From contig CAIOKO010000063.1 of NCBI GenBank assembly GCA_903858935.1, forward strand, positions 1-41,190: a stretch of DNA of 41,190 nt. The letters run 5' to 3'. Made by a program: the position numbers and the translations under genes. The stretch comes from an uncultured Schlesneria sp. (lineage in GTDB: Bacteria > Planctomycetota > Planctomycetia > Planctomycetales > Planctomycetaceae). Shown piece after piece: positions 1 to 8,335 of the stretch (position 1 is its first letter; every line of letters starts with the position of its first letter). The notes under the pieces are model-generated. The model was not told where the DNA came from and made no database searches. It saw nothing but the letters and a program-made list of their open reading frames with translations.

Positions 1-101
1 ATTCGTTACTGTTCAGAGAGCATCACCCGGCCCGAAACTCTGGGTCAAATCGTCGAACGATCAGGGCGGCCATTCGTGGCCGGGCGATGCGTGCCATGTT
101 T

Positions 102-851
102 CTAAAATTGCGTCGCCGGCTGGGAGCAAGCGAGGAAAAAAGTAGAAATTTTGCGCGGTTGGTTGCTCTTGCGCTGCGGCGGTCGTCGGGAGTGACTGAA
201 AGTCCCACTCCCGCTCGCAGCGGCAACCAACCAGTCCTTGGTGAATACTATAAGGGGGGCCAGGCCGAAAACCAGACAGGCGGCGATCGCCAGCCAAGTC
301 ACTCGCCAGCCGTACGTCGAAACCGCATAGCCCGTACCAACAGTCGTGTTAATAAAACCGATCGCCAAGAGGACTGAGAACAGACCCATCGCCATTCCCA
401 ACCGCCGGGTGAACCACTTCCCAATCATCGCCATGCTGACGACAGACAATGCACCCTGGCCAAAACCTCGAACAAGGGTCAAAGTCACCAATAACCAAAT
501 CCAATTCGTCGCCTGACTCAGACCGGCTACGGATAAGCCCAGCACGACCGCCACCGCAGTTAAAACATGACGGACGCCAAATCGATCAATCGCCTTTCCG
601 ACAGGGAGGCAAATGGCGGTTCCAATCAACACGGCCCAAAAGTTGAGCTGACTAAACAGAGCTTCACTGACATTCAATGCGGTGTCTTCGGTCAATGGCC
701 TGGTGATTAATCCCAGCCCATGCGTACGACCCGGTAGCGTTGCGGTCATCGCGACGGATGCCATCAACAGATTGACCCAACCGTAATAGATTCGTCGCTC
801 CGCCGACGTTGCGACCTGATCGGGTGCGATGGTCGGTGCCGCAAGACTCAT
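102..851 (-). CDS. Truncated MFS transporter (N-terminal half only)
   Basis: This 249-residue product reads as the first six transmembrane helices of a major facilitator superfamily permease. It has the YYGWVN start, a helix 2-3 loop of the type GKAIDRFGVRH and a helix 4 region RGFGQGAL. Full-length relatives have about 400-430 residues and twelve helices. Here the hydrophobic pattern stops after residue 215 (IVFTKDWL), and a polar, low-quality tail follows to the stop. The other two frames also close within about 80 bases, so a single frameshift does not restore the second half. Its start overlaps the stop of the PQQ-propeller gene by four bases (ATGA), so the two are translationally coupled. 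It is most likely a decayed gene; substrate unknown. Confidence 0.7.
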   Translation of the reverse strand: MSLAAPTIAPDQVATSAERRIYYGWVNLLMASVAMTATLPGRTHGLGLITRPLTEDTALNVSEALFSQLNFWAVLIGTAICLPVGKAIDRFGVRHVLTAVAVVLGLSVAGLSQATNWIWLLVTLTLVRGFGQGALSVVSMAMIGKWFTRRLGMAMGLFSVLLAIGFINTTVGTGYAVSTYGWRVTWLAIAACLVFGLAPLIVFTKDWLVAAASGSGTFSHSRRPPQRKSNQPRKISTFFLACSQPATQF

Positions 852-2113
852 GGAGTCCCCACTCGAACAGCGACGAGTTCCGTACCATCCCTGGCAAACA
901 GCAGGCCATTCGAAAGCGCCGGCGTCACGAGCGTCCCTTTACAAACCGTCGCTTTGGCAAGCTGAACACACTTTTTGTCATCAATCTGGAAAAGCTTCAG
1001 CGTTCCTCCATCGTCCAGAACCAGTAGCCGGTTATCAGCCACCTGGATCACTCCTACATGAAAATAGCCTATGGCGGGAACGTTCCAGAGTTCCTCACCA
1101 GTGCTGACATCCAGACAGCGTAGTGACGCCACGGGAAGGGGATTTAAGACATTTGTCACAAGACAAACCTTTTGATCTCCGCAGCGAACACCGCTCGAGA
1201 AATAACCGCCAATCTCTTTCTTCGTCCACAAATGTTCCGAGCGAACTCCGTCGGTCGACTGAGTAATTCGAGTGGCAATCGTGCCGTCGTTGGAATTCGA
1301 CGTGATCAGAACATCGCCGACCGCAAGTGGTGTCGGTGCGGGACCAGACGGTTTAAAAACCAGAGGCGCCTCCCAACTTAATCGTCCATCCAGCGGATCA
1401 ACTGCCAGTAAACGGAGCGACGTCACAAACAGCGCCGTTTGGTCGGTGACATCCTGTCCCGGAGCGCGAAAGAGAATTGGTGACGCGGTACTCGCCGGTT
1501 CATCGAACCCCTGCCACGCCAGTTCGCCCGTCAATGCATTGAATGCGGCCAGCGCCGTCTCTTTACCACCGACGCTGATAACAACATGATTTCCCACGAC
1601 GAGCGGCGAACAACAGACACCGAAACGCGGAACTGCCGCTTTGAAATCACGGTAGACATCGCGCTGCCAAAGTCGCTTACCGGTATCAGCCTCGTGACAA
1701 CTTAAAACTCCCGAAATCCCATAGGTGTAGACTCGGTTCCCAGCCACAGTCGGCGTTGCCGCAGGACCTCCGCCAACAGCACTGAGGTACGCAGGACGAG
1801 AATATTTTTCTCGCCATTGTTCTTTGCCAGTTAAAGCGTCAAAGGCAACAACCTCTTCTTCCTGAAGCGGATCCACTCGCGCATGAATAAAGACGCGACC
1901 CCCGGCCACAACGGGCGAGCTGTATCCAGACCCCACATCGACTCGCCAGACAACGGGTGGATCGACGGTCCAGGATTCGACTTTCTCGACCGACGAGCCA
2001 TTCCGCTGTGGGCCAAGCCATTGCGGCCAGTCACCTGCGGTGGCCAATTCCGCAGAAATCGCCGCAATCATGCAAATCAATATTGGCCTGATCATCGCTT
2101 GCCTTTCTGCCAT
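848..2113 (-). CDS. PQQ-like beta-propeller repeat protein, exported
   Basis: The 421-residue protein begins with a hydrophobic signal peptide (about residues 7-26, ending ELATA-G), followed by DWPQWLGPQRNG, the usual opening of planctomycete outer-compartment PQQ/YncE-type propellers. Repeated blade motifs such as ALTGKEQW, ADTGKRLWQ, ALTGELAWQ and VSTGEELWN mark a seven- to eight-bladed quinoprotein-dehydrogenase-like propeller. No enzyme-specific catalytic residues are evident, so it may be a binding or scaffold protein rather than an alcohol dehydrogenase. GGAGG lies 11 bases before the chosen ATG; an in-frame ATG six codons later is also possible. It is the first gene of a two-gene unit with the downstream MFS fragment. 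Confidence 0.85.
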   Translation of the reverse strand: MAERQAMIRPILICMIAAISAELATAGDWPQWLGPQRNGSSVEKVESWTVDPPVVWRVDVGSGYSSPVVAGGRVFIHARVDPLQEEEVVAFDALTGKEQWREKYSRPAYLSAVGGGPAATPTVAGNRVYTYGISGVLSCHEADTGKRLWQRDVYRDFKAAVPRFGVCCSPLVVGNHVVISVGGKETALAAFNALTGELAWQGFDEPASTASPILFRAPGQDVTDQTALFVTSLRLLAVDPLDGRLSWEAPLVFKPSGPAPTPLAVGDVLITSNSNDGTIATRITQSTDGVRSEHLWTKKEIGGYFSSGVRCGDQKVCLVTNVLNPLPVASLRCLDVSTGEELWNVPAIGYFHVGVIQVADNRLLVLDDGGTLKLFQIDDKKCVQLAKATVCKGTLVTPALSNGLLFARDGTELVAVRVGTP

Positions 2114-2144
2114 TGGTCACGGCCCCTCCAAGTTTCACAAAACG

Positions 2145-3086
2145 TTAGAAATCGCCAACCACTTCGCCACCCCCACGTGTAATCAACGCATCATACGTGT
2201 TCACATCGAGGTTCTGCGAAATAAACCTTACAGCACCATCCGCCATAAGATGATGTGCTCCGCCAACATGTTGACTGGATGGCCCCCATGTCTGATCAAT
2301 GGTATTGCCGAAGCCGTAAAGGGGGGTGGAAATGAAATAGGGCGTGTAGTTGATGGCATTCGTGTTTCCGCCATACGGAGGATTGATGCTGGTCGGATTA
2401 AACCAGCGACCGGCCAATGCAGCGCTGGTTCCATCGATCCAGACAGACGCTCCCTGCTCGCGGGTCTCGACAAGCATCGCCGTGTTCGAACTGCCGTCTG
2501 TGATGTCGCGAAACCCGTTTTTTGATTGTGGATAAAGTATGCCTTCTGCAGGCGTCGCCCCCGACAGACCCACAACTGTCTTTGCCCCAAGGGCAGCATA
2601 GTTGCGAATGGCGTAGTTGGTTGAACTGAGGGGAGCACCCGTATAATGAGCATCGTTGCTGTATCTCTGCCCACTGAAACTTGGACAAACATACGCGGGA
2701 AGCGATTTTGAAGCGAACTGCAAATTCGAGGGATCGAGGGCCGAAATACTGTAATTCAGCCCATTGTAAATGCTACTCTGATCCAGATACGGCAGAATCA
2801 AACTCGCAAAGCTGTGAAGTCGAATGTTGGGGTCAGCGGGACCCGTCCCCGGATAGTTCCAAACGCCTTTTCCAAAGGGGCTGATGCTGCTCGGCGGAAA
2901 GACGGTGAATGTCCCTTCGTAATTGTGAAGAGCAAGTCCGAGTTGCTTGAGATTGTTCTTGCATTGTGTTCGTCTTGCGGCCTCACGTGCCTGCTGGACG
3001 GCTGGCAGTAACAAGGCAATCAAGACGGCGATGATTGCAATGACGACCAACAATTCGATTAACGTAAATCCTCGGCGACGCAGCAT
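2145..3086 (-). CDS. DUF1559 domain protein with type IV pilin-like N-terminus
   Basis: Starting from ATG at 3086 the protein opens MLRRRGFTLIELLVVIAI, a class III prepilin cleavage and methylation motif (G/FTLIE) followed by one hydrophobic helix. The next part, LLPAVQQAREAARRTQCKNN, is the hallmark of the DUF1559 family, which is hugely expanded in Planctomycetes. The tail contains HHLMADGAVRFIS, the H-X9-DG type C-terminal motif. Length (313 residues) is normal. AAGGG nine bases before this ATG favours it over a TTG ten codons upstream. It probably forms or decorates a pseudopilus or surface structure after prepilin peptidase processing; the exact role is unknown for the family. Confidence 0.9.
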   Translation of the reverse strand: MLRRRGFTLIELLVVIAIIAVLIALLLPAVQQAREAARRTQCKNNLKQLGLALHNYEGTFTVFPPSSISPFGKGVWNYPGTGPADPNIRLHSFASLILPYLDQSSIYNGLNYSISALDPSNLQFASKSLPAYVCPSFSGQRYSNDAHYTGAPLSSTNYAIRNYAALGAKTVVGLSGATPAEGILYPQSKNGFRDITDGSSNTAMLVETREQGASVWIDGTSAALAGRWFNPTSINPPYGGNTNAINYTPYFISTPLYGFGNTIDQTWGPSSQHVGGAHHLMADGAVRFISQNLDVNTYDALITRGGGEVVGDF

Positions 3087-3308
3087 GGAAGGTGCCCTTA
3101 AAGCAGGTGATGACAAACTTGGCGGGTTGTTTTCGGCGGGCTGACAATCTAATATTCTCAGTAACGTGAGAATGTTTTACCCCCTCTGAATGCCGAGTTC
3201 AAGCGTCGCAGCATTGGCCATGTCTCGATTTCAGTTGTCAAAGCGTGCATGACTGGCAACCAAATCTTGCATGGTCAAGAAATTATCACAAGGGAAGGCC
3301 TCGAAATA

Positions 3309-4094
3309 ATGTTAGACACATTTCACACGGCTGCCGTCAATCAACAGATCATCGATGAATACCAAGAGACGGGATTGGCTGTTTTACGCGGAATATTCAG
3401 CGCTGATGAGATAAATGCAATTTCCGAAGAGGCCAATCGGGTATTGCAACGGACCGACCTGATCGACAACAAGAACCTTCGGTGTCGCTGGCAGAACCAC
3501 CACCTGACCGAAGAATGTCGCTTCGACTGTTTTGACCCGATCATCGATCTCAGTCCGACAATCGAACAAATGGCTCGTGATCCGCGCGTCCTGGAGATTG
3601 TCTCTGCTCTTTACGGCGAAGAGGCGTGCTTGTTCAAAGACAAGTTGATTTTCAAACCGCCAGGAGCAAAGGGCTATGGGCTTCACCAGGATTACATCGG
3701 GTGGAAAAGCTTTCCACGCAGTTTCGTCACAGTCCTGATCCCCATCGATCCTGCAACGGACGAGAACGGCGCAACGGAAGTCTTTCCCGGTTTACACAAG
3801 AACGGATTTCTGTCCGCCATGGATGGAGAGTATCACGAACTTCCCCTCGCCGCTGTGGAAGGGACCCAGGGTATCAGACTCTGCTTGCAACCCGGCGATC
3901 TGGCTGTGTTCGACGGGATGTTGCCGCACCGCTCGGCAGCCAATCAGTCCGAATCATGGCGGCGGCAGTTGTACCTCAGTTACAACGCCAGATCCGATGG
4001 CGGCGATCAACGAGATTCCCATTACCAGGAATTTCATATCTGGCTTAAACGCAAGTATGCAGAATATGGGAAAACCGACACCTACTTCTTGTAA
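3309..4094 (+). CDS. Phytanoyl-CoA dioxygenase (PhyH) family protein
   Basis: This is a 261-residue Fe(II)/2-oxoglutarate-dependent oxygenase of the PhyH/EctD type. The iron facial triad is visible as H-x-D in GLHQDYIGW and the distal His in GMLPHRSAANQS. The 2-oxoglutarate-binding Arg is probably in the following RRQLYLSYN. The N-terminal part (ETGLAVLRGIFSADEI) matches the usual first strand and helix. ATG at 3309 has GGGAAGG ten bases upstream, whereas an in-frame ATG 60 bases earlier has no ribosome site. The substrate cannot be told from sequence. It is followed after 38 bases by a lipoprotein gene on the same strand. Confidence 0.85.
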   Translation: MLDTFHTAAVNQQIIDEYQETGLAVLRGIFSADEINAISEEANRVLQRTDLIDNKNLRCRWQNHHLTEECRFDCFDPIIDLSPTIEQMARDPRVLEIVSALYGEEACLFKDKLIFKPPGAKGYGLHQDYIGWKSFPRSFVTVLIPIDPATDENGATEVFPGLHKNGFLSAMDGEYHELPLAAVEGTQGIRLCLQPGDLAVFDGMLPHRSAANQSESWRRQLYLSYNARSDGGDQRDSHYQEFHIWLKRKYAEYGKTDTYFL

Positions 4095-4132
4095 ATTGCA
4101 TCGAGAAACAAATCTCCCCAAGGAGTCTTGAA

Positions 4133-4618
4133 TTGACAAGCCTGAACTCTCGTCGCGCTCTAAGCTTCAATAAAGTGCCCACGATCCATTGGGTGACGTT
4201 GTGCGCCCTCGGATTTTCAACATTGCTGACTGGCTGCAACGGAAACGCCGAAAAGAAGGAAGTCTACTCGGTGTCCGGTACCCTGCTCATCAACGGCAAA
4301 CCTGCCGCTGATGCATGGATTACGCTCGCACCTGACACGGAAGACGTGCCTGCTCCCATGGCGCGCGTCGATAAAGAGGGTTTGTTTCAACTGACCGTCT
4401 ATGATCAGGACATTGCGAAATACCCGAAACCTGGTAATCCCGCCGGCGAGTACCATGTACTCGTGCGCATGCCGAAGGATCCTTCGATACCGTTGTCTCA
4501 GGATCGGTTAGGCGGCGCATTTGCCAACCCAGAGGTTTTCGAACATATCGTTACTATTGAAGCTGGCGAGAATACACTCGATCCCATTCAAATCGACAAT
4601 GCAAAGCTCCTGTTCTAA
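4133..4618 (+). CDS. Lipoprotein with carboxypeptidase-regulatory-like domain
   Basis: The start is a TTG preceded by AAGGAG at seven bases, the only good ribosome site in the region. The 161-residue product has a basic N-terminus, a hydrophobic stretch (about residues 19-32) and the lipobox LLTGC, so it should be lipid-anchored. The mature part (VSGTLLINGKPAADAWITL, then ARVDKEGLFQL and PAGEYHVLVRMP) is the beta-sandwich seen in planctomycete proteins annotated as carboxypeptidase-regulatory-like or transthyretin-like. Such small lipoproteins are numerous in this phylum and often sit beside DUF1559 genes, as here. Function unknown. Confidence 0.8.
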   Translation: MTSLNSRRALSFNKVPTIHWVTLCALGFSTLLTGCNGNAEKKEVYSVSGTLLINGKPAADAWITLAPDTEDVPAPMARVDKEGLFQLTVYDQDIAKYPKPGNPAGEYHVLVRMPKDPSIPLSQDRLGGAFANPEVFEHIVTIEAGENTLDPIQIDNAKLLF

Positions 4619-4715
4619 ACCCCGACATAACGGTCGTCTGCAAATCACCGCTTTTGATCATTCCCCTCAATGAACGAGCGACGACAGGCAACATGTTGTG
4701 AGTAAAGCCCGGAGT

Positions 4716-5060
4716 TCAACCTCGTTCATCAGACTCGTTGCCTGGAACTTCGATTCGGCAACAGCCAAGATTGAGAAATTGCTTCGTCGACTTCGGGCAC
4801 TGTTGAAGCAGGCCGGGACTCAGGCTGTAGATGATGAATCTCCCCTCGCGTTTGCATTCGAGAAGACGAGCTTTTTTCAGAATTTTTAAATGATGCGAGA
4901 TTGTCGCAATCTCAACGTCCAATAATTCTGAAATATCGCCAACCGCCATTTCCCCCTGACGAAGAACATCAATGATCCTCAACCGAATGGGATCGGCAAG
5001 TGCTTTCAATTGTTCAGAGCATGATCTGGATTGGAAGCCGTCGTTCTTCACGTTGCTCAC
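4716..5060 (-). CDS. ArsR-family winged-helix regulator
   Basis: The product has 114 residues with the ArsR/SmtB core: LKALADPIRLRIIDVLRQGE, then the helix-turn-helix VGDISELLDVEIATISHHLKIL and the wing ECKREGRFIIYSL. No metal-binding ELCVC motif is present in the recognition region; Cys residues remain at the N-terminus and in LGCCRI near the end. The start is a GTG at 5060 with no convincing ribosome site; a second GTG three codons later is equally possible. It stands alone between genes on other units, so its target is unclear. Confidence 0.85.
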   Translation of the reverse strand: MSNVKNDGFQSRSCSEQLKALADPIRLRIIDVLRQGEMAVGDISELLDVEIATISHHLKILKKARLLECKREGRFIIYSLSPGLLQQCPKSTKQFLNLGCCRIEVPGNESDERG

Positions 5061-5241
5061 CGGCAGAATTGCTGTTTGAAGTGGTCAACAATTTCAAAAT
5101 CAACGAGCGGATGATAGGTAGCAAATTAGAAAGCCACAATCGAATGAGATGCTAGTGCGACGGGTAATCCTCGAATGACTCACCATCAATTTTGTCAGGC
5201 GGAATTCCGCCTCACGAAGCACTGCGGCCAGTCGATTTCTC

Positions 5242-5592
5242 TTACGACGCTTTCATGTGACGAAAATGGTCCTGAATGCAAATCACGAAGGGAGCGATTC
5301 CAGAGGCACCTTCAAACTCAGTCCAGGTTCTTCCGAAGAATTTGACCATTGGAAAATTGCTGAAGCTGACGTAGATCTTTTCGAGGGGCAGCTTCTTCGC
5401 ACCTTGCGTCAGTTCGACCGAACAACTGAAGGAATTATTGTTCCCCGGCACCAACTGGCCGTCTGTCACGAGTTCAATCTTGGCGTTTTTCAGCGGACCA
5501 GAAACTTTGTCGAGAAAGCTCTTTAATAGCAGGTCAGCGGTCTCTCTAACGTCTGGCACGAGGGTACACCTTGGGGAATTTGGTTTCATCAT
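5242..5592 (-). CDS. Hypothetical protein, about 116 residues
   Basis: The reading frame extends upstream to 5802, but the upstream part is poor in protein-like features. The conserved-looking part begins at MKPNSPRCTLVPDVRETAD (one of two adjacent ATGs, 5595 or 5592). It predicts an alpha/beta protein with a polar segment VTDGQLVPGNNNSFSCSVEL followed by LPLEKIYVSFSNFPMV. There is no signal peptide or membrane helix, and no strong ribosome site. I do not recognise the family. It lies upstream of no obvious partner and downstream of an ArsR gene on the same strand. Confidence 0.55.
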   Translation of the reverse strand: MMKPNSPRCTLVPDVRETADLLLKSFLDKVSGPLKNAKIELVTDGQLVPGNNNSFSCSVELTQGAKKLPLEKIYVSFSNFPMVKFFGRTWTEFEGASGIAPFVICIQDHFRHMKAS

Positions 5593-5883
5593 GTGACGAT
5601 GATACCAGAAAGGCCGTGAAAAAGCCCCTCGAGCTTTCTTAAGATGCTCACGAGCGAATCTTTGACAAATCACTTTCATAACAACGACGAACTCAATAAC
5701 CCGCGGCCACTGTCCGTGCGATAAGGCAGTTAATTCGAAAAAGTTTGCAGACGGCGGGAAGTACATCCTCCGGAAATAGAGAGACAAGCGAACGAGCACC
5801 AAGTGTTAGTAGATGTGAAAAGGCATGCGAGTTGTACACTCTAAGTCGGTTGGATAGTCAGTTGCCTGCTGACATTCGCCAAT

Positions 5884-7002
5884 TTACAAATTCATTTTGT
5901 TCGGAAGTGAAAATCGGAAGGTCGATCCGATTCCTTCCCGGCTTTCGACTGTCACTTGGCCACCACTCGCCTCGGTAAACACCTTTACGATGGCAAGCCC
6001 CAGCCCGAATCCCCCTTCACTATTCGGATCGGATTCTCCTTTGTCGAAGATCCGATCGAGATACTCTTTCGAGATTCCCTTCCCAGTGTCAGTCACCCAG
6101 CACTCAACGCTTTCTTCCGCAGACTGTACTTTTGCCCCCACAGTCACTTCACCTTCCGGGGTGTATTTGATGGCGTTGGCAATTAGGTTCTGAAAGACCC
6201 GCCTCAACACACTTGCATCTGCAAAAACAATCAAATCGTCTGGAACCTGATTGATCAAATGAGTCTTGGAAGTCATTGCCAAGGGATGCAGATCGCGAAT
6301 CAGTGACTCGACAAGCGGCCACAAGTCGAACTCTCGTTTTTCCAGTTTGAGTCCAGTGTCAGCCTTAAGATTCGCATTCTCCTCGAGGACCTTGTCGACG
6401 AGTTTTTCGAGTTGCGTCACGTTGCGACGCAAGGCATTAAAGATCTTCGCCGCTTCGGGGACAATTTCCCGCTCAGGAATTGTCAGCTCAAGGATTTGCA
6501 CAGCAAGAGAAATCGCACTCAAAGGAGTTCGAAGATCGTGGGCGACAAACGCGAGGTATTCTTCCCGGCGTTGCTGCACCTCCATCGCACGCTGAGTCGC
6601 GTAAGATTGCAGTGCCAAGCCGATCGCATGATCAAAGACACGGTTAATGATATGAAAAGGTCGCCCCTGCAGGCTCACTCCGTGGCGATCACCAAGATCG
6701 TGAATGCAACCCCGAAGGATATTGTATTCTGCAACCACCTCTTCAATATCAAATCCATCTTCGACACGTTGAACACCATGAGCGGGGGCGCTCACTTCCT
6801 GGAGTGATTCAGGGATCGTCTGGCCGGTATCGGATTCGAGCGCCGTTGCCAATTCGACAAGTATTGTTGGTATATGGTCATTGAGCGTTGGGATATCAAG
6901 GTGCCGCGCACAGGGAAGTTCCCGCACTTGTTGCCGCCATCTCGAAAGTAAATCCTGAAGTTCCTGTTTGACGAGTGCCGCTAATTGTTGAGCAGTGTTC
7001 AT
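5884..7002 (-). CDS. Sensor histidine kinase with RsbRD-like N-terminal domain
   Basis: The 372-residue soluble kinase has no membrane segment. Residues about 10-140 fit the RsbRD/RsbR N-terminal fold seen in stressosome proteins (HGVQRVEDGFDIEEVVAEYNILR). The H-box FVAHDLRTPLSAI, N-box NLIANAIKYT, G1 DTGKGI and G2 GFGLGLAI follow, so HisKA and HATPase_c are complete. The second ATG (7002) is 12 bases after AAGGA, whereas the first ATG (7014) directly abuts it, so the second is preferred. No response regulator is adjacent. A cytoplasmic stress sensor is a reasonable inference. Confidence 0.88.
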   Translation of the reverse strand: MNTAQQLAALVKQELQDLLSRWRQQVRELPCARHLDIPTLNDHIPTILVELATALESDTGQTIPESLQEVSAPAHGVQRVEDGFDIEEVVAEYNILRGCIHDLGDRHGVSLQGRPFHIINRVFDHAIGLALQSYATQRAMEVQQRREEYLAFVAHDLRTPLSAISLAVQILELTIPEREIVPEAAKIFNALRRNVTQLEKLVDKVLEENANLKADTGLKLEKREFDLWPLVESLIRDLHPLAMTSKTHLINQVPDDLIVFADASVLRRVFQNLIANAIKYTPEGEVTVGAKVQSAEESVECWVTDTGKGISKEYLDRIFDKGESDPNSEGGFGLGLAIVKVFTEASGGQVTVESREGIGSTFRFSLPNKMNL

Positions 7003-7346
7003 CGTTTGCAGCATTCCTTCGTTGTATCGATTCGAACAGAACCAGATGCTGCGAGTCTCTGATGAGGCTGATAAGCAAGAGAGTCAGCAGAACCAAGAAT
7101 CGTGGCCCCAGTTCACCACGACGACCATAACCCCAAGATTTTCGGTGGGGGCAGGTCGGCAATGCGATGCTTCACGCGAGGATCAAAATCCCGAGCAGCA
7201 TCGTACCCGGCATTTCCATTTCTCTTTTTCCCACAAAAACGACGCTGACTTACGATTTGAGCATCGCTGCATTCGGAATGCACATTGAAGAAAACCGGCT
7301 TCGTGTTCGCCCAAACGTCCGCCGGTCGACTCCCAATGCTTTCGAG
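7003..7346. other. Intergenic stretch without a recognisable gene
   Basis: This 344-base gap lies between the kinase start and the stop of the 76-residue membrane protein gene. Reading frames present on both strands have no ribosome site or protein-like composition. I see no repeat or strong hairpin. Confidence 0.5.
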
Positions 7347-7577
7347 CTAAGCCGCCTTTCTTGCACCAGCAATGACAACAACGATACCGGCAACAATCGC
7401 TAATCCTCCCAGGATTGGCGGAATCGGCCAGGTCTTGCTCGTCTCGGCCGTGGCTTTAAGCGGCCCCACATCAATCACGACATCGCGGCTGGTATACGGA
7501 ATGGCCCGATAGAACAACCCCATCGCTCCCGCTGCGATGAGAACGACACCGACAAATACGAGGGCTTTATTATTCAT
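7347..7577 (-). CDS. Small two-TM membrane protein
   Basis: The 76-residue product has hydrophobic segments at about residues 5-23 and 54-72, joined by a polar loop with DVGPLKATAETSKTWPIPP. This layout (TM, 'I/VGPLKA(T)' loop, proline pair, TM) is common in small stress-associated proteins of unknown function. AAGGAG lies nine bases before the ATG. It is the second gene of a two-gene unit, 43 bases downstream of the Lmo0937-type gene, so it should share the attenuated leader at 7851-7960. No enzymatic motif is visible. Confidence 0.75.
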   Translation of the reverse strand: MNNKALVFVGVVLIAAGAMGLFYRAIPYTSRDVVIDVGPLKATAETSKTWPIPPILGGLAIVAGIVVVIAGARKAA

Positions 7578-7620
7578 GGAAACGAACTCCTTAAGTAATC
7601 GAGCGAACAGACTCAGACCG

Positions 7621-7770
7621 CTAGATGGGCGACCGGCCCCCGATAATCCTCAATAAAATGACGACCACGGCGACGACCAGCAGCAAATGGATCAATCCGC
7701 CAGCCGTGACTGAAGAGACCATTCCCAACAACCAGAGAATCACAAGTAGAACAACGATCGTCTCAAGCAT
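7621..7770 (-). CDS. Lmo0937-family small membrane protein (copy 1)
   Basis: This 49-residue protein begins MLETIVVLLVILWLLGMV and continues with SSVTAGGLIHLLLVVAVVVI and a short tail LLRIIGGRSPI. The arrangement of two hydrophobic helices around a GG-L-IH-LL core is typical of the Lmo0937 family, whose founding member belongs to the Listeria general stress regulon. AGGAG stands about 12 bases upstream of the ATG. It is nearly identical to the protein at 20948-21097. Its leader contains one of five homologous attenuator-like RNA elements. Function is unknown; a role in envelope stress is inferred only from the family. Confidence 0.85.
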   Translation of the reverse strand: MLETIVVLLVILWLLGMVSSVTAGGLIHLLLVVAVVVILLRIIGGRSPI

Positions 7771-7850
7771 TTGTTTTCTCAGCTCCTGAATCGGATTCGA
7801 ACGATCGGTCGCGACATTCGCGACGTTTGCAAAACTTCCAGATGGAATGC

Positions 7851-7960
7851 AAAAAGCCGACCAACTGGAACTTCTGTTAAAAAGTTCCGGTTGGTCGGCT
7901 TACGCTTTCTCGCTGACAGGCCCCGCCAAATGGCGGCTGCCGTTCATTTGTCTTCCGACT
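7851..7960 (-). promoter_or_regulatory. Leader RNA element A: aptamer-like fold plus intrinsic terminator
   Basis: Read on the minus strand, the element starts AGUCGGAAGAC and continues to a hairpin CCGCC-AUUU-GGCGG nested in GGC/GCC. It then runs to GCGUAAGCCGAC, which is also the 5' arm of a long hairpin (GCCGACCAAC paired with GUUGGUCGGC, plus GGAACUU with AAGUUCC) closed by a U5 tail. A terminator about 80 bases upstream of the Lmo0937 start means transcription must be able to read through it. Homologous elements B, C, D and F are described below. The ligand or trigger is unknown. Confidence 0.7.
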
Positions 7961-7966
7961 GACGCG

Positions 7967-7995
7967 ATTATACCGTTTCGTGCTCGAGATTCACA
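7967..7995 (-). promoter_or_regulatory. Candidate promoter of leader A
   Basis: On the minus strand a perfect TATAAT occupies 7972-7967, with TGTGAA 17 bases before it. A start six to seven bases downstream would fall on the first base of the conserved AGUCGG block of leader A. The same TGTGAAT block stands in the matching place before leader B, with a poor -10 (TAGAGC). This is positional evidence only. Confidence 0.45.
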
Positions 7996-8002
7996 GGAAG
8001 CC

Positions 8003-8335
8003 TCATCTGACGGCTTCCAGGTACCGGTAATCGTACATCCACCCCTCACCCTCTACGTCGCTCAGAACGGCGATGCGGCCGGTGCTCATGAACGCCAGCT
8101 TGAAGATCTCCCATTGATCGGCATTAATATCGCCTTGCTGTGAGGTCACGCCACCTTCTTCCCAGACGATCGTCACGCCGTGACCACCGGGAATCGCGAA
8201 ATGCCCAAGTCGAGTAACTCGGCCGAAATGCCATTCGAACTTGGCACCGGCCTTCTTCGCCTGCGCCGCTTCCAACGCGTCTCCGCCCGCTTCGTGCGTC
8301 TGGTGCTTCGTTGACCCTGACTTTTGCTTCGCCAT
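8003..8335 (-). CDS. Hypothetical protein, 110 residues
   Basis: The N-terminal 30 residues are polar and rich in Lys, Ala, Gln and His. The rest is a compact beta-rich region: FEWHFGRVTRLGHFAIPGG, VTIVWEEGGVTSQQ and a C-terminal WMYDYRYLEAVR. No signal peptide, membrane helix or known motif is visible. The ribosome site is weak. The gene sits just upstream of leader A on the same strand but is separated from it by that element's own promoter. Not recognised; composition and length look like a real planctomycete small protein. Confidence 0.6.
   Translation of the reverse strand: MAKQKSGSTKHQTHEAGGDALEAAQAKKAGAKFEWHFGRVTRLGHFAIPGGHGVTIVWEEGGVTSQQGDINADQWEIFKLAFMSTGRIAVLSDVEGEGWMYDYRYLEAVR

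Noticed and set aside
5593-5802. N-terminal extension of the 116-residue hypothetical protein
   Set aside because: The upstream 70 codons are unlike the rest in composition and have no ribosome site; an adjacent ATG pair at 5595/5592 is a better start.
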